Shown here: positions 34,776 through 42,625 of the stretch, in pieces | Layout of the letters: every line of letters begins with the position of its first letter | Numbering within the stretch: the first letter of the stretch is position 1 | Source of the DNA: Anaerolinea sp. | Lineage (GTDB): Bacteria; Chloroflexota; Anaerolineae; Anaerolineales; Anaerolineaceae | Length of the DNA stretch: 59,928 nucleotides | Assembly: GCA_020725865.1 (NCBI GenBank) | Contig: DYEC01000006.1 | Location: forward strand, 1-59,928 | Reading direction: 5' to 3' | The notes under the pieces: generated by a model | What the model saw: the letters and a program-made list of their open reading frames with translations, nothing else | Told to the model about the DNA's origin: nothing | The model's database searches: none | Position numbers and translations under genes: made by a program

Positions 34776-35668
34776 AGTTCGCCTGCGAGCTGGCGCAATT
34801 TCATGCTGATTTCCCGCCACTGGATTTTTGAAATACCCAGTTTCTGGCGGATGGCGTCTCGTTCCATCCCACGCTTCCAGTCGTTGAGGGCACAGGTCCA
34901 GCGGCACATGGCAAAGGACAGATGTTTGCTCAAACCCGCCTTGTTGCCGATCTCTTCCAGCAGATATTCCAGCCGGCGCGGCGACCAGGGGAAAATATGG
35001 TCGGCTGGCTGATACTGTGCCAGATATTCGTGGTAACTTTCCACCCATTCGGGCGGCAGTTCGATTTTGCGCTCTTTGTAGCGGTTTTGGGGGTTGGGAT
35101 AGCGGACAAAAAGGACAGGCGCAGAGGACGTCTCAAGGTCAATGTGGTTGGGGGTGAGGGTCAGGCATTCGCTTTTCTTAATGCCGGTCGCCAGCAGAAG
35201 GACAAGTAGCGTGTACGGGCGGGCATCAGGTTTGCTGGCGGTGCGGTAGGCGGCGGCAGCTTCGAGGGCGCTTTTTTCTTCTTCCGGGGTCAGCACTTCG
35301 GGTAGTGGGCTGAGCACCGAGTGCTGGAGCACTTTCTCAGCTGGATCAACCAGAACGACGCCATGTTTATGCAGCCAGCGGAAGAAGGACTTAATTGAGG
35401 TGATGCGGCGCGCCAGACTTTTAGGACTGCAAGGAACGCCGCGCCCGCTTTGCAGCCATTGCAGGAAACGGTTGAGGTCATCGGTGGTGATTGCGCCGAT
35501 GGAACGGTCGGGCGGCAGGTATCGGGCAAGAAGCTGCAGGTCGCCGGAAAAGGATTTAATCGTATAGGGGGAGCGTCCCTGATCCTGAAGGTAAATTTCC
35601 CAGCTTCGAATGACAGGCAGCAGTGCAGACTGGGGGGTAATATGAACAGCAGGCAAAGTTGTGGACAT
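34772..35668 (-). CDS. Tyrosine-recombinase-like protein with degenerate active site
   Basis: 298 residues with an XerC/D-like layout: N-terminal SAM-like core-binding domain (about 18-110; SPYTIKSFSGDLQLLARYL) and a catalytic-domain fold (about 125-290). The first active-site Arg is Lys (ATGIKKSECLTL instead of TG.R.SE), the HxxR box reads SFAMCRW, the LGHSS box reads LGISK, and no Tyr follows at the end. It is probably not a recombinase but a DNA-binding derivative. It is not flanked by mobile-element signs. Confidence 0.8.
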   Translation of the reverse strand: MSTTLPAVHITPQSALLPVIRSWEIYLQDQGRSPYTIKSFSGDLQLLARYLPPDRSIGAITTDDLNRFLQWLQSGRGVPCSPKSLARRITSIKSFFRWLHKHGVVLVDPAEKVLQHSVLSPLPEVLTPEEEKSALEAAAAYRTASKPDARPYTLLVLLLATGIKKSECLTLTPNHIDLETSSAPVLFVRYPNPQNRYKERKIELPPEWVESYHEYLAQYQPADHIFPWSPRRLEYLLEEIGNKAGLSKHLSFAMCRWTCALNDWKRGMERDAIRQKLGISKIQWREISMKLRQLAGEL

Positions 35669-35792
35669 GTTTCCGTCCTTTCATACAATCTTCGTATAGC
35701 CCGTTATCAGTGTAGTATATTGAGGGGAAATTGTCAAATGCATTCGCTGGACAACTTTTCTTTCTGCCCGGCACTCTTAAGCGCGAAACTAT

Positions 35793-36848
35793 CTACGGCG
35801 CGGTCACAGCCTGCATGATGATTTGCTGGATGGCGGGCTGGTTAGGCCAGAGCACCCATGCCCCGCCGGGGGCAATGTACGGCCAGGCTTCCTGAGGCCC
35901 AATTGAGAAGCGGAAGAGATGTCCTGACCTGACAAATTTGGGCAAGAGGGGCGCAAACGGCAGAATGTCCTCGGCGCTCATGTCGGTTTCCACGCTGTCT
36001 TTGAGGATATCATAAAGGTATGGGGCGTTCATGACCGCATCCTGCGAAACCAGACGCTTCAGAATTGCCAGCATGACTTCCTGTTCACGGCGCAGACGGT
36101 CAAAGTCCCCGGTATTTTGGCGTGCCCGGACGTACCAGAGCGCCATTTTGCCGTCCATGCGCACGGTGCCGGAGTCAACGGTGCAGATGCCGTTTCCGGT
36201 CAGGTCGCATGGGTTGGAAAAGGGTTGTTCGACTTCAACATAAATACCATCCAGCGTGTCTATGATGTCAATAAACCCCTGAAAGTTGGTCATAATGTAA
36301 TGCTGGGGGCGGATGCCGAAGTTGTATTTCATGGTATCGGCAAGCAGGTTAAAGCCGCCGTAGCGCATGGCGGTGTTGATTCGCTCGTATCCCCAGCCGG
36401 GCAGCAGGACGTATAAATCGCGCGGGAAGGACACCACGCTGATGGAAGCTTGCTGAGGTTTGACAATCGCCAGCATGATGACATCGGTGCGGAAGCCGCT
36501 GTCCTGACGCTGGTCTGATCCCAGTATCATCAGGCTCATCTCATCCTGCGGCAGTTCAAGGTCGCGGTACCATGCGGTGGAAGTCGGCTTTGGAGTTTGC
36601 GTCTGGGTCGCGACGGGTGTGACGGTGGGCAGGGGAGTAGCGGTTATCGTAGCGGTTGCGGTTGGAGGGATCGGTTGAAAAGGCGTGAGCGTGGCGGTGG
36701 CATTGGGATCTGAGTTGAGCGGCAGGAATTGAACCGCAGAGGATGCGGGGGGAATGTTGATCAGCTGATTGAATATCTGCTGGGCATCTGCGCAGCCGGA
36801 TATCAAAAAGCAAAACAGAAACAAAAGAGCAGAGACGCGGAGTTTCAT
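35793..36848 (-). CDS. LytR-CpsA-Psr (LCP) family lipoprotein
   Basis: 351 residues. LCP enzymes attach glycopolymers to peptidoglycan. The lipobox LISGC puts the lipidated Cys at residue 19, followed by a Thr/Pro-rich linker and the LCP domain (about 105-340) with SFPRDLYV, RINTAMRYGG, DTLDGIYVEV and LWYVRARQNTGDFDRLRRE. A lipoprotein anchor instead of a membrane helix is less usual for this family. It ends an operon with a LysM protein and a kinase-like protein. Confidence 0.92.
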   Translation of the reverse strand: MKLRVSALLFLFCFLISGCADAQQIFNQLINIPPASSAVQFLPLNSDPNATATLTPFQPIPPTATATITATPLPTVTPVATQTQTPKPTSTAWYRDLELPQDEMSLMILGSDQRQDSGFRTDVIMLAIVKPQQASISVVSFPRDLYVLLPGWGYERINTAMRYGGFNLLADTMKYNFGIRPQHYIMTNFQGFIDIIDTLDGIYVEVEQPFSNPCDLTGNGICTVDSGTVRMDGKMALWYVRARQNTGDFDRLRREQEVMLAILKRLVSQDAVMNAPYLYDILKDSVETDMSAEDILPFAPLLPKFVRSGHLFRFSIGPQEAWPYIAPGGAWVLWPNQPAIQQIIMQAVTAP

Positions 36849-36856
36849 AAACCGGT

Positions 36857-37714
36857 TTATGGTGTTGCCTGAGCAGTCAGGGTTTGGGCGTTAGCGGTTT
36901 CTTGAGCTGCTGCCGTAGCGGTCAAATCTTCGGTTGGAGCGGGAGGAGCTTCGGTGGTTGATGTCGGTGGTGCAGTAGTTGGCGGGGGTGCGGTTGCGCT
37001 AGGCGGTGGCGGGGCAAGTGTTTTGGTCTTGGTGGGTGGCACACTGGTTGGAGGCTGTGAAGTTGGAGTGAGTGTGCGGGTTGGGGTGATGCGCGGGGGA
37101 ACGTTTGGCACAAAAATCACCGATCCGGCATAGATCAAGGTTGAATTTCCAAGACAATTGGCTGCCTGCAATTGGGGAACACTGACGCCGTACATCAGGC
37201 TGATTTTAAAGAGGGTATCACCTTTTTGAACGATGTACCTGATCCAACCCGGGGGAGGTCCGCAGGGGGCGGGCGTCAGGGTGGGGAAGGTGACCGGCGT
37301 AGGGGAGGATGGGGCGGAGGTATTCTGCTGGACGGGCGGCAGGTAAAGCAGTGTGCCGGGCAGCAGTTTCTCGCTGATCAGACAGTTAGCTTTCTTCAGG
37401 TCTTTGACACTGGTGTTGTGCTTCTGTGCCAGGCTTTCCAGGCTATCGCCGCTCTGGATGGTGTAAGTCACCCAGTTTTTCGGCACAGGGCAGGTGGTTG
37501 GAACAGGAGTGGGAGAGGCGGTTGCCTGAGGAAGTGTTTGCTGGGGGGCAATAGTGGGCTGCAGGACAACCGCCGCAGAAGTTGGTGAAGGTGATTGTGT
37601 TGGGAGGACATTTATTTTTCCTTCACTGATAGAAAAAGCCAGCGCGCCAACGACGACCAATACGGAAGCCAGAGCGGTAAGCAGTCCGGTGAACAGTTCA
37701 CGCAGTGTTTTCAT
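36857..37714 (-). CDS. Membrane-anchored protein with two LysM domains
   Basis: About 285 residues. N-terminal membrane helix (LLTALASVLVVVGALAFSI), a Ser/Thr/Pro linker, LysM 1 (VTYTIQSGDSLESLAQKHN, near 85-130), LysM 2 (IRYIVQKGDTLFKISLMYG, near 165-210), and a Pro/Thr-rich tail. LysM domains bind peptidoglycan. The ATG at 37714 overlaps the upstream gene's stop; the longer frame to 37825 has no support. Part of the envelope operon with LCP. Confidence 0.9.
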   Translation of the reverse strand: MKTLRELFTGLLTALASVLVVVGALAFSISEGKINVLPTQSPSPTSAAVVLQPTIAPQQTLPQATASPTPVPTTCPVPKNWVTYTIQSGDSLESLAQKHNTSVKDLKKANCLISEKLLPGTLLYLPPVQQNTSAPSSPTPVTFPTLTPAPCGPPPGWIRYIVQKGDTLFKISLMYGVSVPQLQAANCLGNSTLIYAGSVIFVPNVPPRITPTRTLTPTSQPPTSVPPTKTKTLAPPPPSATAPPPTTAPPTSTTEAPPAPTEDLTATAAAQETANAQTLTAQATP

Positions 37715-40067
37715 CCCCGCTTGCAATCTCCATTTCCGTTTTGCCGTGATCGGGTTGTACCGGTAGAAGCACGCTGAAAGTGGAGGAACTGCCGGGTTTA
37801 CTATCCACCCAGATGCGACCGCCATGGGCTTCGGTCAGCGTCTTGGCAATAACCAGCCCATAGCCTGTATTGCCAATGCCGTGAACCGGCATATTATCGG
37901 GACGGCGTTGTTTTGAAAAAACGAGCGGGATGTCCTCAGGGGCAATGCCGCCTCCCTGATCGGTCACCTGAAAGAGCAAATAGGGTTGCTCATTGTCATC
38001 GTGCTCAACAGAAGCGCATAAACCGATTTCGCCTTCGGCAGGTGTGACCGCACCGGCGTTTTCCAGCAGGTGGAACAAAATCTGTTGCAGGCTTTCGCTG
38101 TCGGCTCGCAATGGCGGCAGCGATTCGGGCAGTACAAGGTTCAGGGCGATATTTTTCTCCTGCAGTTCTGGGGTGATGCTGGCAACAGCCTGATCTATTA
38201 CAGTGTTGACATCCACACTTTGCTGCAATGTTTCAGCAGATACGTCTTGCAGTACGGCAATATGGATCAAGTCATCCAGCAGTTTGTTCATGCGTTCGGT
38301 GGAAGTGGCGATGCGCTCCATGAATTTGCGCTGCATACTGCCGAGAATACCAACTGCTTCGGAAAGCAGCAGGTCGGTGTAGCCTGTGATGAAGGACAGG
38401 GATTGCCGCAGTTGCTGGACAATGGCAGAGAGCAGTTCATGCTGTTCAGAAACCAGCGCATCATTGCGTTTTGTTTGCATTTCCAGCGTCAGAATCTTCA
38501 TGTTGGCGCCAGCCAGTGCGTTCTGCAGGCGGGCGACCTCTTCCAATGCCAGACGCAGTTCTTTTTCCAGATACTCCTGCCCTTCTGTTCCCTCTTCTCT
38601 GGCTTCGGTTTGCGCAGGCTGATCAAGCCGGGCGCGCAATTGTTCGTTTTCTGTCTGCAAGGTTTTGATCAATTCTTCTGCTTCGCGCTGAAGCGTTAAC
38701 AGCGCGTCGGTGTCTGATGCACGCCGCAGGCTCTCGATCTCGACCAGCAGTTTTTGGTTTTCCTGCCGGAGCTGTTCGAGCTGGGTATCCATAGCCTTGG
38801 CATCAATCGCTTGAACTTCAACGGGTTGTGTGTGCTGTTCGCTCTGTTTGAGAATTTGCGCCAGCGTTTCAAAAGCAGTTTGCAAATAGGTTTGGTCTTC
38901 AGCTTCCCAGTTGCGGCTGGAATATGGGGCTAATAAGAGCGCTCCTCCCCAGCTTTCTTTTTCATTTGCCAGCGGGAGCAGCAGGGCACTGCCGGGATGG
39001 TCCAGTCCGATAGCTTCTGCCAGCGAAGTCAGCTCAGAGAGTGCCGGATCATCGGCGTTCATGCGCAAGGAGCGGCTGCGCTGCAAGGCACTGATCAAGG
39101 TGGGGGTCTGGCTCTTGTTCAATGTGACGGGCGGCAAATCTTCTTCGCGAATGATGTCATAGCCGCCTGTTAACATCAATTCATTGCCTTTTTCGGGAAG
39201 TTTAATCAGGTAACACAGTTCTCCCCGCAGGGTTTGGGCGATGGCGCGTGCAGCGACTTGATAGATTTTCTCGGGCTGGTTCTGCGCGGCAAGCTGTATC
39301 CAGGCATGAACGGCGCGCGCATCTGCCAGAGAGCGGCGCGGCGGCTGGATGGTTTCCTCTCCGGCAGGTTTTTCTTCCCTTGCGGTCGGCGCGGGGTAGG
39401 CAGTGCGCGCCAGGGAGGGCAGCAGCGGATAAGCGCATAATTGTGCCAGACGCACCATGCCAGAAAAGTCGCCGCTAACAGGCGTCCAGAGTAAATGAGC
39501 AAGGTGCCCCAGCAGATTCAGACCGATGACTGCCAGCCCCGTTCCCCAGCCTACCGGCTGCCAGAGCAGCAGAATCAGTATGCCCAGTCCGCTGACAAAG
39601 ACGGAAAAGATTTGCCAACCCAGGTCCTGCCAACTGCCGTTGAAGGCGGCAAGGGTGTTGGCGTTGCGCCATTCGATATAGGTGATGATGAAAAGGATGG
39701 CGGTGATAAGAATAAAGATGCCGTTGGTGATGTCTGCCAGACGAGAGCGGGCTGGAAATGCCCACAGCCAGACGATCCAAACCAGGCAAAATGCTGCAAC
39801 AGCGCGGTCTAGGACTGGAGGGCTGGTATGGGCGCTGGCAATTCCCTGCCAGACCAGACCGCTATCTAAAAAGAGCGCCAGCTGGCTGAGCAACAGCACG
39901 CCGAGACCGATCAGCTTGCGGCGGGTTTGCGGGGATGGGGCATTTTGCCGGGCGGTCATCACTGCTTGAATGGCAGCCATGATAGAAAACGCCAGCGCCA
40001 GGTGATAGATGAGATTACCGGGCGGCGTGGTCAAGAGCGAGAAAACCTGTTCAATAAAACCCGTCAT
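37698..40067 (-). CDS. Membrane sensor kinase-like protein without phospho-acceptor His
   Basis: 789 residues. About six or seven N-terminal helices (to about 220), a GAF-like region (about 250-390), a long coiled coil (about 400-530) and HisKA/HATPase-like domains. The H-box position reads IVQQLRQSLSF, with Gln where the His of HELRTPL should be. The ATP lid is conserved (HLLENAGAVTP; VTDQGGGIAPED; GNTGYGLVIAKTL). It may bind ATP but cannot autophosphorylate in the normal way. First gene of the LysM/LCP operon. Confidence 0.85.
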   Translation of the reverse strand: MTGFIEQVFSLLTTPPGNLIYHLALAFSIMAAIQAVMTARQNAPSPQTRRKLIGLGVLLLSQLALFLDSGLVWQGIASAHTSPPVLDRAVAAFCLVWIVWLWAFPARSRLADITNGIFILITAILFIITYIEWRNANTLAAFNGSWQDLGWQIFSVFVSGLGILILLLWQPVGWGTGLAVIGLNLLGHLAHLLWTPVSGDFSGMVRLAQLCAYPLLPSLARTAYPAPTAREEKPAGEETIQPPRRSLADARAVHAWIQLAAQNQPEKIYQVAARAIAQTLRGELCYLIKLPEKGNELMLTGGYDIIREEDLPPVTLNKSQTPTLISALQRSRSLRMNADDPALSELTSLAEAIGLDHPGSALLLPLANEKESWGGALLLAPYSSRNWEAEDQTYLQTAFETLAQILKQSEQHTQPVEVQAIDAKAMDTQLEQLRQENQKLLVEIESLRRASDTDALLTLQREAEELIKTLQTENEQLRARLDQPAQTEAREEGTEGQEYLEKELRLALEEVARLQNALAGANMKILTLEMQTKRNDALVSEQHELLSAIVQQLRQSLSFITGYTDLLLSEAVGILGSMQRKFMERIATSTERMNKLLDDLIHIAVLQDVSAETLQQSVDVNTVIDQAVASITPELQEKNIALNLVLPESLPPLRADSESLQQILFHLLENAGAVTPAEGEIGLCASVEHDDNEQPYLLFQVTDQGGGIAPEDIPLVFSKQRRPDNMPVHGIGNTGYGLVIAKTLTEAHGGRIWVDSKPGSSSTFSVLLPVQPDHGKTEMEIASGDENTA

Positions 40068-40085
40068 ATCGCTACCCTGTATTTC

Positions 40086-40116
40086 ATTATACACGGGTTT
40101 TTTGCAAGTGTATAAT
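40086..40116. promoter_or_regulatory. Divergent promoter built on a perfect inverted repeat
   Basis: ATTATACAC (40086-40094) and GTGTATAAT (40108-40116) form a 9-bp perfect inverted repeat with a 13-base spacer. Each arm contains TATAAT, one reading toward the kinase-like/LysM/LCP operon and the other toward the SUMF1-type lipoprotein. The two -10 boxes face outward, so one regulator could control both. Confidence 0.65.
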
Positions 40117-40221
40117 TGCGTGAAATTACAATCCGATTTTGCCTGCTGGAATCATAAGCGTAATATTGCGGATACGCCGGATGGGCTCAGGTTCATTTTC
40201 GGTGATTTTGGGGAACGGCTG

Positions 40222-41115
40222 GTGAGGCTACAAAGATTGGCTTACCTGATTCTGCTGGTGTTGGGCTGGGCGGCGTGCGTTCCTTCGCTGGGCATTGGTT
40301 CGGTTTGGGAGCGTCCTTCAGATAAAATGAAGATGATGTATGTGCCAGCCGGTGAGTTCTGGATGGGGCGCAGACAAGGCGGGGGTCTTAAGGATCAATA
40401 TCCGCTTCATAAGGTCCAGCTCGATGCGTACTGGATAGACCGCACGGAGATTACCAATGCGATGTTTGCGGCGTTTTTGAATGCCAATTTTGCTGAGTTG
40501 TCTGTTGTTCATGATGTGGTGTATAGAAAAAATGAACCGTTGATTTCTCTTGCTTGCCGCACTCCTAATTGTGTAGTGGGCGCGGAACACGGCTTTGACC
40601 GTATCCTTTGGAAGGGTTCTCGCTTTGAGGTTAACCCTTATTACCCGGAGCATCCGGTGGTTCTGGTGAGCTGGCATGGGGCACAAGCCTATTGTCAGTG
40701 GGCGGGTGCACGTCTGCCGACTGAAGCGGAGTGGGAAAAAGCCGCGCGTGGAACGGATGGGCGCACATACCCGTGGGGTGAGGAATTGGATTGCAGCCGG
40801 GCAAATTTTGATGGCTGCGTTCGCAATACAACTGCGGTGGACAGCTATCCGGCTGGCGTCAGTCCGTATGGGGTGCTGGATATGGCAGGCAATGCTCTGG
40901 AATGGGTGGCAGACTGGTATGCCCCAGATTATTACAGCCGGTCACCGATTGACAATCCGGCTGGACCTGCGATAGGAAAGAAACGTTTAGTGCGCGGCGG
41001 CGCTTGGCGGATGTATGATCCTGCGCTGCGGGCAGATTCACGCATGGCGCTGAATCCTAACTTTATGGATACGGTCACCGGCTTTCGTTGTGCGCTTGCC
41101 GTAACGGAACGGTGA
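40222..41115 (+). CDS. Formylglycine-generating/SUMF1-domain lipoprotein
   Basis: About 297 residues from GTG 40222 (GGGGA upstream). The signal peptide ends in LGWAAC, a plausible lipobox with Cys19. The FGE-sulfatase fold follows: MMYVPAGEFWMGRR, YWIDRTEITNAMFAAF, HPVVLVSWHGAQAYCQWAGARLPTEAEWE (read in parts), GNALEWVADWY, LVRGGAW and GFRCA. The frame is open to 40009 but the upstream part crosses the promoter. No sulfatase is nearby; many such domains are ligand-binding only. Confidence 0.82.
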   Translation: MRLQRLAYLILLVLGWAACVPSLGIGSVWERPSDKMKMMYVPAGEFWMGRRQGGGLKDQYPLHKVQLDAYWIDRTEITNAMFAAFLNANFAELSVVHDVVYRKNEPLISLACRTPNCVVGAEHGFDRILWKGSRFEVNPYYPEHPVVLVSWHGAQAYCQWAGARLPTEAEWEKAARGTDGRTYPWGEELDCSRANFDGCVRNTTAVDSYPAGVSPYGVLDMAGNALEWVADWYAPDYYSRSPIDNPAGPAIGKKRLVRGGAWRMYDPALRADSRMALNPNFMDTVTGFRCALAVTER

Positions 41116-41438
41116 GAGACAGATTTTCTGCTATACGAAAAACACTGCTCGTTTTTAACCGCTTGTCATCACGCCAAAAAGATTGTACGATAACAGCAGT
41201 TTGGAATGGATCGGATCTTTTCCAGGCGTACCGGTCGCCATTGCAGTTAACTGCATTCAATTTACTTGAGGGCATCCTGTAGCCGATTTGCCCGTTCCTC
41301 TGTGCTTCGGGGTCTTCACGCTGCACTGCGTTTGCAGCCTGCCGGACAGAGAGGTTTACCTTGGCGCGCCTGTCTTGTGCCGTTTAGGGTTGTGGATTTT
41401 TGCGTGATGTTGTCTGACTGCAGATTCTTGCAGTTGCC
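41116..41438. other. Non-coding stretch left of the TGATCA block
   Basis: No frame looks protein-like, and no tRNA or clear promoter is seen. The stretch lies between the stop of the SUMF1-type gene and the GATC-rich block. Confidence 0.4.
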
Positions 41439-41599
41439 TGATCAATATGATCATTGATCATATTTGATCAGAAGAAGAGGAAGAAGAATCTTCTTCCTTC
41501 TGATCAATGATCAATTGATCAGAATGATCATGATCATATGATCATGAGGAAGAGGAGGAAGAATCCTCCTCCTTTATGATCAATTGATCATATTGATCA
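41439..41599. repeat. Block of 13 TGATCA palindromes with two purine/pyrimidine hairpins
   Basis: TGATCA occurs 13 times in 161 bases, in clusters of 4, 6 and 3. Between clusters lie two hairpins: GGAAGAAGA-A-TCTTCTTCC (9-bp stem) at about 41479-41497, and GAGGAGGA-AGAA-TCCTCCTC (8-bp stem) at 41552-41571. The whole segment is nearly self-complementary at several scales and could extrude cruciforms. No coding potential. Confidence 0.9.
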
Positions 41600-41647
41600 T
41601 GCAGTACTAAAATGCAAAACTTTGCAAACTTTTTGTGCGTTTTATGC

Positions 41648-41688
41648 AAAAAAGCCCCCACGGGCTGTGAGAAGCACCTGAGGGCTTT
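41648..41688 (-). terminator. Terminator of the small-gene unit after the type III locus
   Basis: On the minus strand the stem AAAGCCC / GGGCTTT (with an alternative inner AGCCC/GGGCT hairpin) is followed by a T run. It lies 24 bases beyond the stop of the acidic zinc-ribbon gene. Confidence 0.75.
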
Positions 41689-41711
41689 GGGTATGGTATC
41701 AGGCGACTGTT

Positions 41712-42059
41712 TTACATTTCACCCCAGTAATCACTATCTTCGTCAATCCCCATCCATTCGGTATCGTAAGCGTCGCTGTCATCTTCATCCATAAAATCCT
41801 CAAAATCTAAATCTTCGAGGCAGTATAAAAAATTTTGGGGTGAGTACTGGGCTGGGGGTTCGGAATAGCGTTGTTTTAAGAGCCTCGTTTGGTTGTCCAG
41901 CTCGGCTTCGTACTCAGCCCAGTATTGATCCAGCAGAGAGGTTTTCTTGTGTTCTTCTTTCTGCGGCGAGGGATTGATGGGATCAAACCGTCTTCGACAG
42001 TGCCAGCAAAACATTGCATCATCGTGATTATCTCTGGCGCAGGATGGACATTTTTTCAT
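41712..42059 (-). CDS. Small zinc-ribbon protein with acidic tail
   Basis: 115 residues. N-terminal zinc ribbon with two CxxC pairs (CPSCARDNHDDAMFCWHC), a basic segment, a helix (LLDQYWAEYEAELDNQ) and a strongly acidic C-terminus (DFMDEDDSDAYDTEW). AGGGAG precedes the ATG. It follows the small membrane-protein gene by about 110 bases and precedes a terminator. The family is not recognised. Its position suggests it belongs to the CRISPR-linked unit. Confidence 0.7.
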   Translation of the reverse strand: MKKCPSCARDNHDDAMFCWHCRRRFDPINPSPQKEEHKKTSLLDQYWAEYEAELDNQTRLLKQRYSEPPAQYSPQNFLYCLEDLDFEDFMDEDDSDAYDTEWMGIDEDSDYWGEM

Positions 42060-42172
42060 TTTTTCTCCCTATGGTAGATTGAGGTGATATACCAAGAAAG
42101 AACACGAAGGTTTGCTGTGCAGGTGATGAAAAACTTATCGGGTGGCTGAAAAACTTTCTTCTGCTTGGCTCT

Positions 42173-42457
42173 TTAGGACAGGTTGTTAATGATTTGAAGA
42201 ATAAACAAAATTACAAACCAAACGACAAAGCCCACTGGGATAGAGGCAATCAGCCATTTAAAACTCAAATTGATCATGGAGCCTATGGACATATTTATAT
42301 CAGTGATTCTAGTGCGAACCTGAGGGGAGGTTGCATTATCTGCCTGCAAGCTATTCTTAATTAAGGCTTGAATATTTTCCAATACCTCATTTTGTTTTTG
42401 TAATAACTCCAGAATATCTTGCACTGAGGCCGATTGAATCTCAAATTGGTTTGCCAT
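42173..42457 (-). CDS. Small coiled-coil membrane protein under a cas10-like promoter
   Basis: 94 residues: a helical, probably coiled-coil N-terminus (VQDILELLQKQNEVLENIQALI), a polar linker and a C-terminal membrane helix (WLIASIPVGFVVWFVILFIL). No CARF or known effector domain. Its promoter shares a 27-bp element with the cas10 promoter. A membrane effector or accessory role in type III immunity is inferred from that and from proximity, not from homology. Confidence 0.7.
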   Translation of the reverse strand: MANQFEIQSASVQDILELLQKQNEVLENIQALIKNSLQADNATSPQVRTRITDINMSIGSMINLSFKWLIASIPVGFVVWFVILFILQIINNLS

Positions 42458-42544
42458 AAGGGTTTTTCCTTTCGTTATATGAGGTTTTGATATTCATAAT
42501 AGAAATATAAAGATCGCTTTTCGCCCGGTTACTCAGACGGAGGA

Positions 42545-42594
42545 AATATACACAAATCCCCCTTTCATGTCATGCGGGTTTTCCCCTATTTATG
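42545..42594 (-). promoter_or_regulatory. Promoter and shared activator-like element before the small membrane gene
   Basis: Minus strand: -35 ATGACA (42568-42573), 17-base spacer, -10 TATATT (42545-42550). The 27-bp element at 42568-42594 contains AAATAGGGGAAAA and CCGCATGACA, covers the -35, and extends upstream. It matches the cas10 promoter element at 25 of 27 positions. Confidence 0.75.
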
Positions 42595-42625
42595 TAGATT
42601 GTTTCAGGTTATTTTGTGCTTATTA

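Noticed and set aside
34772-35668. Active integrase marking a mobile island
   Set aside because: Active-site residues are lost and no attachment repeats or cargo boundaries are visible around it.
42569-42594. The conserved element as a degenerate CRISPR repeat or transposon end
   Set aside because: Both copies have the same orientation and the same distance to promoter boxes and start codons, which fits a regulatory site better than a repeat unit or terminal repeat.
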